From an uncultured Rhizobium sp. (GTDB lineage: Bacteria > Pseudomonadota > Alphaproteobacteria > Rhizobiales > Rhizobiaceae), in contig CAMFIF010000003.1 in assembly GCA_945952415.1 (NCBI GenBank), positions 217,186 through 281,185 of the forward strand: a stretch of 64,000 nucleotides of DNA, read 5' to 3'. The translations under genes were made by a program, and so were the position numbers. The notes beneath the pieces were generated by a model. The model was not told the origin of the DNA, ran no database searches, and was given only the letters and a program-made list of their open reading frames with translations. Shown piece after piece: positions 24,747-34,130 of the stretch. Position 1 is the first letter of the stretch, and the number at the start of each line of letters is the position of its first letter.

Positions 24747-27700
24747 ATGAACTTCTCCGCATGGTCCATCCGCAATCCGATTGCGCCGCTGCTGGTGTTC
24801 TTCCTGCTCATTTATGTGGGCCTGAACTCCTTCCACAAGCTGCCGATCACCCGCTTCCCGAACATTGACGTTCCCCTGGTGGCGATTTCCGTTTCCCAGA
24901 GCGGCGCCTCCCCGGCCGAGCTCGAAATGCAGGTCACCAAGGAAGTCGAAGATGCCGTGGCCGGCATAAACGGTGTCGATGAAATCAGCTCGACCGTGAC
25001 CGACGGCAATTCGCAGACCGTGGTCATGTTCCGGCTCGAAGTGCCGACCAACCAGGCCCTGCAGGACGTGAAGGACGCGGTCGACCGCATCCGCAGCGAC
25101 CTGCCGGCATCGGCCGACGAGCCTGTTGTCACCAAGATCGACGTGGAAGGCCAGGCGATCCAGACCTTCGCGGTCTCCTCGCCCAATCTTTCGCTTGAGG
25201 AACTGTCCTGGTTCGTGGACGATTCCGTCAAGCGCGCGCTTCAGGGCCAGCCCGGCATCGGCCGCGTCGACCGTTACGGCGGCGCCGACCGGGAAATCCG
25301 CATCGAGCTCAACCCCGACAAGATGGCCGCGCTCGGCATCACCGCCTCCGACATCAACCGCCAGCTGCGCGGCACCAATGCGGATGCCGGTTCCGGCCGT
25401 GGTCAGATCGCGGGCTCCGAACAGGCGATCCGCACGCTTGGCGATGCCCGCGACGTGGCGCGCCTGGCCGACACGACCATCGCGCTTTCGGGCGGCCGCT
25501 TCGTGAAGCTCTCCGATCTCGGCACGATCAAGGATACCTATCAGGAACTGAAGTCCTTCTCGCGCCTCAATGGCAATCCGGTCGTCACCTTTGCCGTGTT
25601 CCGCTCGAAGGGCGCATCGGAAGTATCCGCTGCCGAAACCATCGAAAAGCAGCTGACGCAGGTGAAGGCGGAGAACCCGCAGATCTCCATCGAGAAGATC
25701 GATGACTCGGTCTACTTCACCTATGGCAACTATGAATCGGCCATGCACACGCTGCTGGAAGGCGCGATTCTGGCCGTCATCGTGGTCTTCCTCTTCCTGA
25801 GGAACTGGCGCGCGACGCTGATTTCCGCCGTGGCCCTGCCCCTTTCGGCCATCCCGACCTTCTGGATCATGGACCTGATGGGCTTCTCGCTGAACCTCGT
25901 CAGCTTCCTCGCGCTCACGCTCGCCACGGGTATTCTCGTCGACGACGCGATCGTGGAAATCGAGAACATTGCCCGCCACATCAAGATGGGCAAGACCCCC
26001 TACAAGGCGGCCATCGAGGCGGCGGATGAAATCGGCCTGGCGGTGATTGCCACCACCTTCACCATCATCGCCGTCTTCGTGCCGGTCTCCTTCATGCCCG
26101 GCATTCCCGGCCAGTACTTCATCCAGTTCGGCCTGACGGTTGCCTTCTCGGTGTTCTTCTCGCTCCTGGTGGCCCGCCTCATCACACCGCTGATGGCGGC
26201 CTATCTGATGCGTGCCGAAGATGCCGTGGATGACCACCACAGCAACGATGGCCTGTTCATGCGTGGCTACACGCACGTGGTGCGTGCAACAACGGGCGGG
26301 TGGGCTCCTTCCTTCCTTGCTCGCTGGTCTGAATCGGTGCGGCAGAGAACGGCTCACGCAACCAGCCTGTCTGGGCGGGCAACGCACTATATGTTTGCGA
26401 AAGTCGGCTTTCGCTGGCTGCCTCCGGTCATGACCCTTATCGGCGCGATAGGCTTTTTGGTCGCATCGCTCTTCCTGCTATCGCAGGTGCCGGGCAGCTT
26501 CATGCCGCCGGAAGATGCCTCGCGCATCACGCTCTCCGTTGAACTGCCGCCGAATGCCTCGCTGGCCGATACGGAGAAGGCCACCGACAAGATCTACCAG
26601 CGCCTGAAGGACATTGAGGGCGTGGATACGGTCTTCGTGCTCGGCGGTGCCTCGCCCAAGGGCGACCTGGAGCTGCGCCGCGCAAGCGTCACGCTCAACC
26701 TGAAGAAGCTCGACCATTCGCTGGTGAAGAAGCTGGTAAACGACATTGCCGGCCGGCTGCCGGTGATCGGTCACTATCTGCCCAAGATCCCGTCCCACGG
26801 CCGTGAGCGCCCGCAATGGGATATTGAAACGGAAGTCTTCGCCAAGCTGCGGGATCTGCCTGACATCCGCGTGCTGAAGCTGAACGACCGCGGCGAACGC
26901 GATCTGTCCTTCAACTTCCTGTCGAAGAATGAAGCGGATCTGGAAAAGGCCGTCGGCATTCTGGAAGCCAAGCTGCGCTCCATCCCCACGCTCGCCAATG
27001 TAAGCGCGGAGGGTTCGCTGCCCCGTCCCGAACTGCAGATCCGCCCCCGCATGGATGAGGCGGCCCGCCTCGGCATCACGCCGTCGCAGATTGCCGAAAC
27101 CGTTCGCGTGGCGACGATCGGCGATGTGGACGCGGCCCTGCCGAAGATCGCGCTCGATGGCCGCCTGATCCCGATCCGGGCCCAGGCCTCGCTCGACATG
27201 CGCAAGGATCTCGCCGCCATCCGGGCGCTGAAGATCCAGACCTCTTCGGGCGCCACCGTGCCGCTCGCAAGCGTCGCCGACATCGACTATTCGGAAGGCG
27301 TGTCCTCGATCAAGCGCAACAACCGCAACCGCGTTGTCGCCATCGGGGCCAACCTGCCGGCAGGCGTGGCGCTCAACACGGCCACGGAAGCCTTCAAGAA
27401 GGGCGTAGAAGAGGCAGGCATTCCGAAGTCGGTGCGCCTTGCCGAAAGCGGTGACGCCAAGGTGCAGAACGAGATGGTGCAGAGCTTCGGCAATGCCATG
27501 CTGCTCGGCCTGCTGCTGGTGCTGATGGTGCTGATCCTCCTCTTCAAGGATGTGATCCAGCCCTTCACGATCCTGTTCTCGCTGCCGCTCGCCATCGGCG
27601 GCGTGGCGGCGGGTCTAATCATCACAAACAATGCGCTGTCCATGCCCGTCCTCATCGGCATTCTCATGCTGATGGGCATCGTGACGAAAAACGCCATCCT

Positions 27701-28169
27701 TCTGGTGGATTTCGCCATCGAGATGATCCATCGCGGCATGGACCATAGGCAGGCCATGATCGAGGCCGGCCGCAAGCGCGCCCGCCCGATCATCATGACC
27801 TCCATCGCCATGTCGGCGGGCATGCTGCCCTCGGCGCTTGGCGTGGGCGAAGGCGGCTCCTTCCGTGCGCCCATGGCCATTGCGGTGATCGGTGGCATCA
27901 TTGTATCGACCGTGCTGTCTCTGGTCGTGGTTCCGGCATTCTTCCTGCTGATGGATTATCTGTCGCGTTTCCTTAGCTGGATCTTCGGCCGTTTCGTCGG
28001 CAAGAAGGAAGTGGAAGACCTGCCGCTGTCGGATGAGGAACTGACGCGTCTTGCCAACGAGAACCAGGACAAGCTGGAAACGCTGGAAAAGCGCCTGAAC
28101 GATCTGGAACAGGGCGGCAAGACGGTGAAGAGCAACGTGGTTCGCCTGCCGCCGCTCGCGGCCGAGTAA
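24747..28169 (+). CDS. RND efflux transporter permease (AcrB/HAE1 type)
   Basis: A 1140-residue proton-driven pump with twelve helices and two large periplasmic loops. GILVDDAIVEIENI in TM4 holds the proton-relay aspartates and VTKNAILLVDFAIEM in TM10 the lysine. The length exceeds the usual 1030-1050, partly from a C-terminal charged tail and partly from about 45 extra residues between TM6 and TM7 (26285-26420) whose codon use differs from the rest of the gene. The adaptor gene ends 12 bases upstream, so the two are cotranscribed. The substrates are unknown. Confidence 0.95.
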   Translation: MNFSAWSIRNPIAPLLVFFLLIYVGLNSFHKLPITRFPNIDVPLVAISVSQSGASPAELEMQVTKEVEDAVAGINGVDEISSTVTDGNSQTVVMFRLEVPTNQALQDVKDAVDRIRSDLPASADEPVVTKIDVEGQAIQTFAVSSPNLSLEELSWFVDDSVKRALQGQPGIGRVDRYGGADREIRIELNPDKMAALGITASDINRQLRGTNADAGSGRGQIAGSEQAIRTLGDARDVARLADTTIALSGGRFVKLSDLGTIKDTYQELKSFSRLNGNPVVTFAVFRSKGASEVSAAETIEKQLTQVKAENPQISIEKIDDSVYFTYGNYESAMHTLLEGAILAVIVVFLFLRNWRATLISAVALPLSAIPTFWIMDLMGFSLNLVSFLALTLATGILVDDAIVEIENIARHIKMGKTPYKAAIEAADEIGLAVIATTFTIIAVFVPVSFMPGIPGQYFIQFGLTVAFSVFFSLLVARLITPLMAAYLMRAEDAVDDHHSNDGLFMRGYTHVVRATTGGWAPSFLARWSESVRQRTAHATSLSGRATHYMFAKVGFRWLPPVMTLIGAIGFLVASLFLLSQVPGSFMPPEDASRITLSVELPPNASLADTEKATDKIYQRLKDIEGVDTVFVLGGASPKGDLELRRASVTLNLKKLDHSLVKKLVNDIAGRLPVIGHYLPKIPSHGRERPQWDIETEVFAKLRDLPDIRVLKLNDRGERDLSFNFLSKNEADLEKAVGILEAKLRSIPTLANVSAEGSLPRPELQIRPRMDEAARLGITPSQIAETVRVATIGDVDAALPKIALDGRLIPIRAQASLDMRKDLAAIRALKIQTSSGATVPLASVADIDYSEGVSSIKRNNRNRVVAIGANLPAGVALNTATEAFKKGVEEAGIPKSVRLAESGDAKVQNEMVQSFGNAMLLGLLLVLMVLILLFKDVIQPFTILFSLPLAIGGVAAGLIITNNALSMPVLIGILMLMGIVTKNAILLVDFAIEMIHRGMDHRQAMIEAGRKRARPIIMTSIAMSAGMLPSALGVGEGGSFRAPMAIAVIGGIIVSTVLSLVVVPAFFLLMDYLSRFLSWIFGRFVGKKEVEDLPLSDEELTRLANENQDKLETLEKRLNDLEQGGKTVKSNVVRLPPLAAE

Positions 28170-28188
28170 GAACCGCTGAGAACCCTTG

Positions 28189-28217
28189 AAAAGGCCGGGC
28201 CCACGCCCGGCCTTTTT
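28189..28217 (+). terminator. terminator after RND permease gene
   Basis: AAAAGGCCGGGC (28189-28200) and GCCCGGCCTTTTT (28205-28217) form a perfect stem with a four-base loop and U-tract. Confidence 0.93.
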
Positions 28218-28277
28218 GCTTGCCGTAACGGCAGGACATGACGAAACGCAAATATTCTGCCCGATGGCCCCGCGCGA

Positions 28278-28291
28278 TTGATCGAAATCAA
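28278..28291. promoter_or_regulatory. FNR/FixK-type box upstream of Crp/Fnr gene
   Basis: TTGATCGAAATCAA is a perfect match to the FNR/FixK/Dnr consensus TTGATnnnnATCAA. It lies 172-185 bases upstream of the Crp/Fnr regulator start, after the RND terminator, so it most likely acts on that regulator. It could mediate autoregulation or control by another FNR-type protein. Confidence 0.7.
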
Positions 28292-28462
28292 ACCCTCCGC
28301 TGCGGAATCTCTTATCTTCCCTTCAGATCAGCCCGTTTGCGGGCCCTGCCCGACGCTCCGGGTGAGCTGGCCTCAGGCAGGGTGAGACGGGTCGGTGGCC
28401 TCCCGGAGAGGGGCCTCTTCGAACGAACAGGAACGCGGCCTCAAGGGGCCGCTTGCGGAGTG

Positions 28463-29152
28463 ATGACGGTGAACAAGCTTCTGAGACTGAACAGCCGTGA
28501 AAAATCCATCCTCGTCAAGACGCCCTTCATGGCGTCGCTCGGCCAGGCGGCCCTGCAAAAAATGACGGATCTTGCCACGGCCATCCATTTCGAGAGCCGT
28601 GACATTCTCTTTCGCGAGGGCGAGGAAGCGGAGAGCTTCTACTGCGTCCTGTCCGGCTACGTGCGTCTTTACCGGCTGAACAAGGACGGTCGCGAGGCGG
28701 ATATCCGCATCTGCGGTCCCGGCGACACCTTTGCCGAATGCCTGCTCTATCTCGGGCCGAACTATCGCTACAACGCCCAGGCTGCGGAAAATGTGACCCT
28801 CGCCCGCTTCGACATTCAGCGGGTACGCGCCGCCGCCGAGCAGGACACCGATATTTCCCGCGCGATCATGCAATCGCTCGCCAATCACCTTCTGTCGACC
28901 ATGGATTGCGTGGCCAATGACCGGCTGCAGACGGCACCGCAGCGGGTAGCGCATTTCCTGCTGACGAGCTGCCCGAAGGAAAGCACGTCTGCCTCGATCC
29001 GCCTCCCCTTCCAGAAAAGCCTTCTCGCCGGCAAGCTCGGCCTGGCGCCGGAAGCGCTCTCCCGCGCCTTCTCGGCGCTCCGCCGCGCCGGCGTAACGGT
29101 GCGCGGTCGCCTCATCCAGATCAATGACGTGAATGCCCTGCGGCAGATCTGA
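28463..29152 (+). CDS. Crp/Fnr family transcriptional regulator
   Basis: A 229-residue regulator. Residues 20-130 form the cNMP-like sensor domain (RDILFREGEEAESFYCVLSG). The C-terminal winged helix has LLAGKLGLAPEALSRAFSAL, where E-x-x-S-R are the FNR residues that read TTGAT half sites. The N-terminal cysteine cluster of oxygen-sensing FNR is missing, so it is closer to Dnr/NnrR or other cysteine-free members. The ATG at 28463 is just two bases from GCGGAG; a GTG six bases downstream has better spacing and may be the real start. A perfect TTGAT box lies upstream. Confidence 0.9.
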   Translation: MTVNKLLRLNSREKSILVKTPFMASLGQAALQKMTDLATAIHFESRDILFREGEEAESFYCVLSGYVRLYRLNKDGREADIRICGPGDTFAECLLYLGPNYRYNAQAAENVTLARFDIQRVRAAAEQDTDISRAIMQSLANHLLSTMDCVANDRLQTAPQRVAHFLLTSCPKESTSASIRLPFQKSLLAGKLGLAPEALSRAFSALRRAGVTVRGRLIQINDVNALRQI

Positions 29153-29177
29153 CCCGCTGATCAAGACACGGAAAAAC

Positions 29178-29205
29178 GGCCCGGCTCCCAGCCGGGCTTT
29201 TCGTT
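29178..29205 (+). terminator. terminator after Crp/Fnr gene
   Basis: GCCCGGCT (29179-29186), loop CCC, AGCCGGGC (29190-29197), then TTTTCGTTT. It ends the regulator gene just before the converging diguanylate cyclase gene. Confidence 0.88.
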
Positions 29206-30045
29206 TCAGGCGCTGCGGGTAAGCGCTGCGGGATCGAAGTCGATGTCCAGCCGGTCCTGGGCCACCATGTCGAGGATGAGGTTCAGGCCCTGGCGGTCAT
29301 GTACCACGCGGTTGCGCCCGCCCGCCTTGGCGAGATAGAGCGCCTTGTCGGCCGCCGCATAGGTCGCCTCGGTGGAACGCCCGTCCTCCACGTCGGCAAT
29401 GCCGGCGGAGATGGTGACGGTGAAGGCGAGCTCTTCCGCCCGGAAGACCTCCGCCTCAATACGGGCACGCAGGCTATCCACGAGCGCGATCCGCTCCTCC
29501 AGTGCGCCGCTTCGCAGCAGCACGCCGAATTCCTCGCCGCCCAGCCGGCCAGCAGGACTGCCCGCCGCCGAAGCGATGATTTCGCCGACCCGGCGGATCA
29601 CCTCGTCACCCGTGCTGTGTCCATAGGTGTCATTGATCGACTTGAAGCGATCGACATCGATGATGACCAGCGACGTGCCGGGCGCGGCATGGCCGAGCGC
29701 CTCGCCGAAGGCGCGGCGGTTGAGAAGGCCGGACAGCGCATCGGTGCGGCTCAGCTGCTCGAATCGGGCATTGGAGCGCGCCAGGCGCAGGATCAGGCGG
29801 CCCGCGCGCGACGACAGCCAGAGGGCGATCGTGCCGTTGACGAAGGCCGCCAGCGCGCCGAGGACCAGAAGATGGCCGGCATTGGCGACGATCAGCCCGA
29901 GGGACTGGACCACGGCGATCAGAACGACCGTCGCGGCGATACCGAGGAGCGTTGCACGGAGGGTCATCCTCAGCACGAAGCTCTTGAGAGACTGCCGGAT
30001 GCGAAAGTCGCCGGCATCGTCTCCTTCCACATTCCATCTCTTCAT
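29206..30045 (-). CDS. diguanylate cyclase (GGDEF domain)
   Basis: A 279-residue membrane protein. Two helices occupy roughly residues 27-50 and 55-80. The GGDEF domain starts at DALSGLLNRRAFGEAL; IDVDRFKSINDTYGHSTGDE binds metal and GTP, and GRLGGEEFGVLL is the active A-site. It should make c-di-GMP. The RxxD inhibitory site that normally lies five residues before GGEEF is absent, so product inhibition at that site is not expected. It is monocistronic and lacks a sensory domain besides the membrane part. Confidence 0.93.
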   Translation of the reverse strand: MKRWNVEGDDAGDFRIRQSLKSFVLRMTLRATLLGIAATVVLIAVVQSLGLIVANAGHLLVLGALAAFVNGTIALWLSSRAGRLILRLARSNARFEQLSRTDALSGLLNRRAFGEALGHAAPGTSLVIIDVDRFKSINDTYGHSTGDEVIRRVGEIIASAAGSPAGRLGGEEFGVLLRSGALEERIALVDSLRARIEAEVFRAEELAFTVTISAGIADVEDGRSTEATYAAADKALYLAKAGGRNRVVHDRQGLNLILDMVAQDRLDIDFDPAALTRSA

Positions 30046-30368
30046 AAGAACGATCTTTCCGGGGGTTGGAAGATATACCCGAGATAGACCCGCACGCCTT
30101 CCCGTTCCTTTAATCGAATCTCTAAAATTGCAGCTTTTCGGGCCTTGAACCCAAAAAGATCCGCATCCCTTTAGGTTGATGGAACACCAATTATCAGTTG
30201 TATCGATTTAAAACCGAAAGCGTCCCGTTTGGGATCAGGAAAGCCCCTCTTTGGCACAGCGACCGCTGCAAATGAAACAGCGCTTCGGCGGTGGTGAGAG
30301 GAGAAGCGCAAAGGTCCGGTTCTCCGCCCCGGGATGGGGAGAATCAGCGGTTCTCGCGGGTCACGCGT
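30046..30368. other. intergenic region upstream of diguanylate cyclase gene
   Basis: This 323-base stretch contains the presumed cyclase promoter on the minus strand (AT-rich around 30100-30215). A weak hairpin, GGTTCTCC with GGGGAGAATC (30318-30345), could end the LprI-like gene. No gene was recognised. Confidence 0.5.
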
Positions 30369-30782
30369 TCACTGGTGGAAGCTTTCTTCCAGCGCCTTCA
30401 GTTCCTCCGTGCGCTTCTTCGTCTCCTGCTCGAGACAGCCGGCAACCAGCGTAGGCTCGATCGAACCGCCGCCGCTGATCGCCCGCTGGATGTTGCAGGT
30501 GGCATCACGGAAGGGGATCCAGGCTTTCTGCGCCGCGGTCAGCGTCTCGACGGCAGATGCCCCGGAGCCCTCCATCTGCTTGTCGAAGGCCTGGGCTGCC
30601 GCGCGGGTCTTCTTGTACTGGATGTTCAACGCCTTGTCGGCCGCCTCCGCATCCCGCGCGGCACACTGGTTCATGTCCGCCTGGGTGGACATGCTCTCGC
30701 AGTCAGGCGCGGCATCCTGGGCAAACACGGCCACGGCATGAAAAGAGGCAGCAGAGATCAGGAGAAGAAACAGGCGGCGCAT
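30369..30782 (-). CDS. LprI-like (DUF1311) periplasmic protein
   Basis: A 137-residue secreted protein. The signal peptide is MRRLFLLLISAASFHAVAVF with cleavage near AQDA. The mature part has four cysteines (PDCES, NQCAAR, ATCNIQ, AGCLEQ) and the pattern MNQCAARDAEAADKALN and AWIPFRDATCNIQ found in the lysozyme inhibitor LprI N-terminal domain. The ATG at 30782 follows GAGGAT. Any anti-lysozyme role is inferred from the family name only. Confidence 0.88.
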   Translation of the reverse strand: MRRLFLLLISAASFHAVAVFAQDAAPDCESMSTQADMNQCAARDAEAADKALNIQYKKTRAAAQAFDKQMEGSGASAVETLTAAQKAWIPFRDATCNIQRAISGGGSIEPTLVAGCLEQETKKRTEELKALEESFHQ

Positions 30783-30856
30783 CACGATCCTCACGGCAAT
30801 CAGTTCAGAGAGCCAGACTATAGCGATGCCATCGCCCGCGTACAGACGCCAGAAAT

Positions 30857-30883
30857 GAGAAAACCCGGCCAGAGGCCGGGTTT
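30857..30883 (-). terminator. terminator after livK-type gene
   Basis: On the minus strand AAACCCGGCC, loop TCT, GGCCGGGTTT, followed by TCTCATTT. The perfect ten-base stem lies 27 bases after the binding-protein stop. Confidence 0.88.
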
Positions 30884-30909
30884 CCCATCCATCAGAAGAT
30901 CCGGAAATC

Positions 30910-32028
30910 TTACTTGTTCTGGAGGTAGGTGTACTTGCCGTCGGCACCCTTCTGCCAGGTGTACATGACGTAGTCGGCGCGGGTGATGTCACCCTTCTCG
31001 TTGTAGGAGATGTCGCCGATAACGGTCTTGAACGGACCCTTGCCGCGGATGTTGTCCGCAACCTTCTGCGGATCGTTTTCGCCGGCAGCCTTGGCGGCTT
31101 CAGCGATGATCTGCATGGCAGCATAGGAATAGAGGGTGTAGGCTTCCGGCTCGAAGCCAGCGTCGCGGAACTTCTTCACGGCGTCGGCAGCGTTCGGGTT
31201 CAGGCGCGGATCCGGCGGGAAGGTCATCAGCGTGCCGTTGACGGCGTCGCCGGCGATCGAAGCCAGTTCGTTCGAGGTGATGCCGTCGCCGGACATCAGG
31301 GTTGCCTTCATGCCCTGGTCAGCCATCTGGCGGATGATCAGGCCGGCTTCGGTGTGCAGACCGCCGAAGTAAACGACGCTGACGCCAGCTTCCTTCATCT
31401 TGGCGATGAGGGCCGAGTAGTCCTTTTCACCGGGGGTGATGCCTTCGTAGATAACTTCGGTGATGCCGGCAGCATTCATGGCCTTCTTGGTTTCGTCAGC
31501 CAGGCCCTGGCCATAGGGGGTCTTGTCGTGAACGACAGCCACCTTGGCGTCCTTGAAATGCTCGGCGATGTAGGCACCGGCAACAGCGCCCTGCTGGTCG
31601 TCACGACCGCAGGTACGGAAGGTGTTCCAGAGGCCACGCTCGGTGAACTGCGGGTTGGTCGCAGCCGGGGTGATTTCCAGGATGCCGTTTTCCGCGTAAA
31701 CTTCGGAAGCCGGGATGGATACGCCCGAGTTGAAGTGACCGACCACGAACTTCACACCGTCAGCGGCGAACTTGTTCGCTACCGAAACGCCCTGCTTGGC
31801 GTCGGAAACGTCGTCGCCGAGAACGATCTTCACCTGTTCGCCGTTGATGCCGCCAGCCGCGTTGATGTCAGCTGCAGCCTGTTCAGCGCCTTTCTGGAGC
31901 TGTGCACCGAAGGCGGCGTTCGGACCGGTCAGCGGACCAGCGACGCCGATGAGCAGGTCGGCCCAGGCCGTGCCGCTGAATGCGACCATGGCCGTAAGCG
32001 CAACTGCCGACAGAAGAGACTTCTTCAT
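30910..32028 (-). CDS. livK: branched-chain amino acid ABC transporter substrate-binding protein
   Basis: A 372-residue periplasmic binding protein of the LivJ/LivK type. The signal peptide is about 24 residues, ending [22 protein letters not shown] opens the mature protein and [20 protein letters not shown] is the ligand-binding hinge segment. The ATG at 32028 follows GGGAG. It is the last gene of the minus-strand liv cluster and has its own 118-base leader after the DUF6867 gene, so extra transcription from an internal promoter is possible. Ligands are likely Leu, Ile, Val or other neutral amino acids. Confidence 0.95.
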   Translation of the reverse strand: MKKSLLSAVALTAMVAFSGTAWADLLIGVAGPLTGPNAAFGAQLQKGAEQAAADINAAGGINGEQVKIVLGDDVSDAKQGVSVANKFAADGVKFVVGHFNSGVSIPASEVYAENGILEITPAATNPQFTERGLWNTFRTCGRDDQQGAVAGAYIAEHFKDAKVAVVHDKTPYGQGLADETKKAMNAAGITEVIYEGITPGEKDYSALIAKMKEAGVSVVYFGGLHTEAGLIIRQMADQGMKATLMSGDGITSNELASIAGDAVNGTLMTFPPDPRLNPNAADAVKKFRDAGFEPEAYTLYSYAAMQIIAEAAKAAGENDPQKVADNIRGKGPFKTVIGDISYNEKGDITRADYVMYTWQKGADGKYTYLQNK

Positions 32029-32146
32029 CCTGTTACTCCCAATTATTGGATGGGTCTTTTGAAGTGATCCCGCTGCAATACCCATCTCCACTGCAGCGGT
32101 ATTAGAGTTCCCTCTGGGATTATCTGAGACAGTTTCGAAGCGACTG

Positions 32147-32500
32147 TCAATCTTTCTTCTTCCACGAAAATGCGGATGTGCGTTCATAAAGCCAATAGTA
32201 GTTATTGACCATCTGATTGGTCCGCTTCATCCGGAAACCGATCGAAGCGAAAATCAAAAGCAGAACCACATCAATCACATAGTAGAAGGGACTGATGAAC
32301 GGGCCCTGGAACAGCGCATAATGCAGGAAGCGCATCATCACGCCGAGCAGCAGCGAATAGACGATCACGATCGGATAATCGGACCAGCCCTCCGCCGCGG
32401 CGCGCCCGGCACGCCAGGCGGTCCAGAAGCCGATGAGCAGAACGATCAGGCGGATGACGTCCTTGGACGAACCATCGCTTTCGAAGAAAAGACCTTGCAT
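32147..32500 (-). CDS. DUF6867 family membrane protein
   Basis: A 117-residue protein with three hydrophobic segments (about residues 16-32, 45-62 and 70-92). [20 protein letters not shown] and [19 protein letters not shown] match the DUF6867 family as I know it from rhizobial liv operons. The ATG at 32500 has GGGGAG eight bases upstream; a GTG 18 bases earlier overlaps that site. It lies 23 bases after livF in the same direction. Constant linkage to liv genes suggests an accessory role, not yet defined. Confidence 0.85.
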   Translation of the reverse strand: MQGLFFESDGSSKDVIRLIVLLIGFWTAWRAGRAAAEGWSDYPIVIVYSLLLGVMMRFLHYALFQGPFISPFYYVIDVVLLLIFASIGFRMKRTNQMVNNYYWLYERTSAFSWKKKD

Positions 32501-32523
32501 CTGTAATTCTCCCCTCACCCGCC

Positions 32524-33252
32524 TTAGTGGCGGCCGCCTTCCAGATAGGCCGCCCGGACTTCCGGATTGGCCAGCAGTTCCTTGCCGGAGCCCTGCATGG
32601 TGACGTTGCCGTTCACCATCACATAGGCGCGGTCGGAAAGGCGCAGCGCCGCAAAGGCGTTCTGCTCCACCAGGAACACGGTCAGGCCTTCGGTCTTGTT
32701 CAGCTCCTTGATCGCCTCGAAGATCTGCTTGGAGATCAGTGGGGCGAGGCCGAGCGACGGCTCGTCGAGCAGCAGAAGCTTCGGACGCGCCATCAGCGCG
32801 CGGCCGATGGAGAGCATCTGCTGCTCGCCGCCCGAAAGCGTGCCGCCGCGCTGCGACTGGCGTTCTTCCAGGCGCGGGAAGAGCTTGAAGATGCGCTTCA
32901 CGTCCTCGTCGAAATACTTCAGATTGTCGAGGCTCGCGCCCATCTGCAGGTTTTCGAACACCGTCATGCGCGGGAAGATGCGGCGACCTTCCGGCGACTG
33001 GGCAATGCGCAGCCGGGCGATTTCATGGGTCGGCAGGCGGGTAATGTCCTTGCCGTCGAAGATCACCTGGCCGGTGCGCGCCTGCGGGCTGCCGCAGATC
33101 GTCATCATCAGCGTCGACTTGCCGGCGCCGTTGGCGCCGATCAGGCAGGCGATCTCGCCCTGGTTCACCTCGACATTCACGCCATTCAGCGCGCGGATAT
33201 TGCCGTAATAGGTCTCGACACCCCGAACCTTGAGAAGCGGTTCACCACTCAT
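32524..33252 (-). CDS. livF: branched-chain amino acid ABC transporter ATP-binding protein LivF
   Basis: A 242-residue ATPase with all motifs: GANGAGKSTLMMTI, QSPEGRRIFPRMTVFENL, LSGGEQQMLSIGRAL and LLLLDEPSLGLAP, then FLVEQNAFAAL. The short C-terminus ends with the LEGGRH tail typical of LivF. Its start overlaps the livG stop by 4 bases, implying coupled translation. It forms a heterodimer with LivG. Confidence 0.96.
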   Translation of the reverse strand: MSGEPLLKVRGVETYYGNIRALNGVNVEVNQGEIACLIGANGAGKSTLMMTICGSPQARTGQVIFDGKDITRLPTHEIARLRIAQSPEGRRIFPRMTVFENLQMGASLDNLKYFDEDVKRIFKLFPRLEERQSQRGGTLSGGEQQMLSIGRALMARPKLLLLDEPSLGLAPLISKQIFEAIKELNKTEGLTVFLVEQNAFAALRLSDRAYVMVNGNVTMQGSGKELLANPEVRAAYLEGGRH

Positions 33253-34130
33253 GCGTTTTCGCCTCCCTCAAGGGATTCCACCACTGCGATAACATCCTCG
33301 ACCTCTTCGTCCTCGACGCCCAGATAGGCGGCGATGACCTTCGGGTCGTTCTTGACGTGATCGGGCGTGCCGTCGGAGATCTTCCGGCCATATTCCAGCA
33401 CGACCACGTGGTCGGAAATTTCCATCACCACCGACATGTCATGCTCGATCAGCATGATCGAGGTGCCGCTGTCGGCGCGGATGGAGCGCAGGAGCTTGTT
33501 GAGGGTCGCCGATTCCGACGGGTTGAGGCCAGCTGCCGGCTCGTCCAGGCAGAGGAATTCCGGCTCGGTGCACATGGCGCGGGCAATTTCCAGCCGGCGC
33601 TGGGCGCCGTAGGAGAGATCGCCTGCCGGATCATCCGCACGGTCGATCAGGTCGGCCATTTCCAGCCAGTATTCCGCCCGTTCGATCGCCCGCTTGGCTT
33701 CCGCCTTGTAGCCGCCGATGCCGAGCAGGCCGAGGACCGTATAGCCGGAGGCCTTCATCAGCTTGTTGTGCTGGGCAACGAGCAGGTTTTCCAGAACCGT
33801 CATGCCCGAGAACAGGCGGATGTTCTGGAAGGTGCGCGCCACCTTGGCCGTCTTGGTGATTTCATGGTCCGGCAGCCGCTCGAGGAGATATTCCTTGCCG
33901 CTCTTCTGCCGAAGCGAAATCATGCCCATGGTCGGCTTGTAAAAGCCGGTGATGCAGTTGAAGACGGTGGTCTTGCCCGCCCCGTTCGGGCCGATGAGGG
34001 CGGTGATTTCGCCCCGCTTGGCCTCGAAGGAGAAGTCGTTGATGGCCATCAGTCCGCCGAACTTCATCGACAGATGTTCCACCTTCAGAATGATGTCGTC
34101 ATTAGTCATCGTCGCGTTCCCGGGTGCCAT
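33249..34130 (-). CDS. livG: branched-chain amino acid ABC transporter ATP-binding protein LivG
   Basis: A 293-residue ATPase with GPNGAGKTTVFNCI, FQNIRLFSGMTVLENL, LSYGAQRRLEIARAM and FLCLDEPAAGLNP. The YG in the signature is usual for LivG. The ATG at 34130 overlaps the livM stop (TGATG) and has AAGGAGGG nine bases upstream; an ATG 21 bases later gives the MTNDD start and is an alternative. Confidence 0.95.
   Translation of the reverse strand: MAPGNATMTNDDIILKVEHLSMKFGGLMAINDFSFEAKRGEITALIGPNGAGKTTVFNCITGFYKPTMGMISLRQKSGKEYLLERLPDHEITKTAKVARTFQNIRLFSGMTVLENLLVAQHNKLMKASGYTVLGLLGIGGYKAEAKRAIERAEYWLEMADLIDRADDPAGDLSYGAQRRLEIARAMCTEPEFLCLDEPAAGLNPSESATLNKLLRSIRADSGTSIMLIEHDMSVVMEISDHVVVLEYGRKISDGTPDHVKNDPKVIAAYLGVEDEEVEDVIAVVESLEGGENA

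Noticed and set aside
24006..26387. Minus-strand frame of 793 codons across the RND adaptor and permease
   Set aside because: Antisense shadow of two well supported genes, with no recognisable domain or ribosome site.
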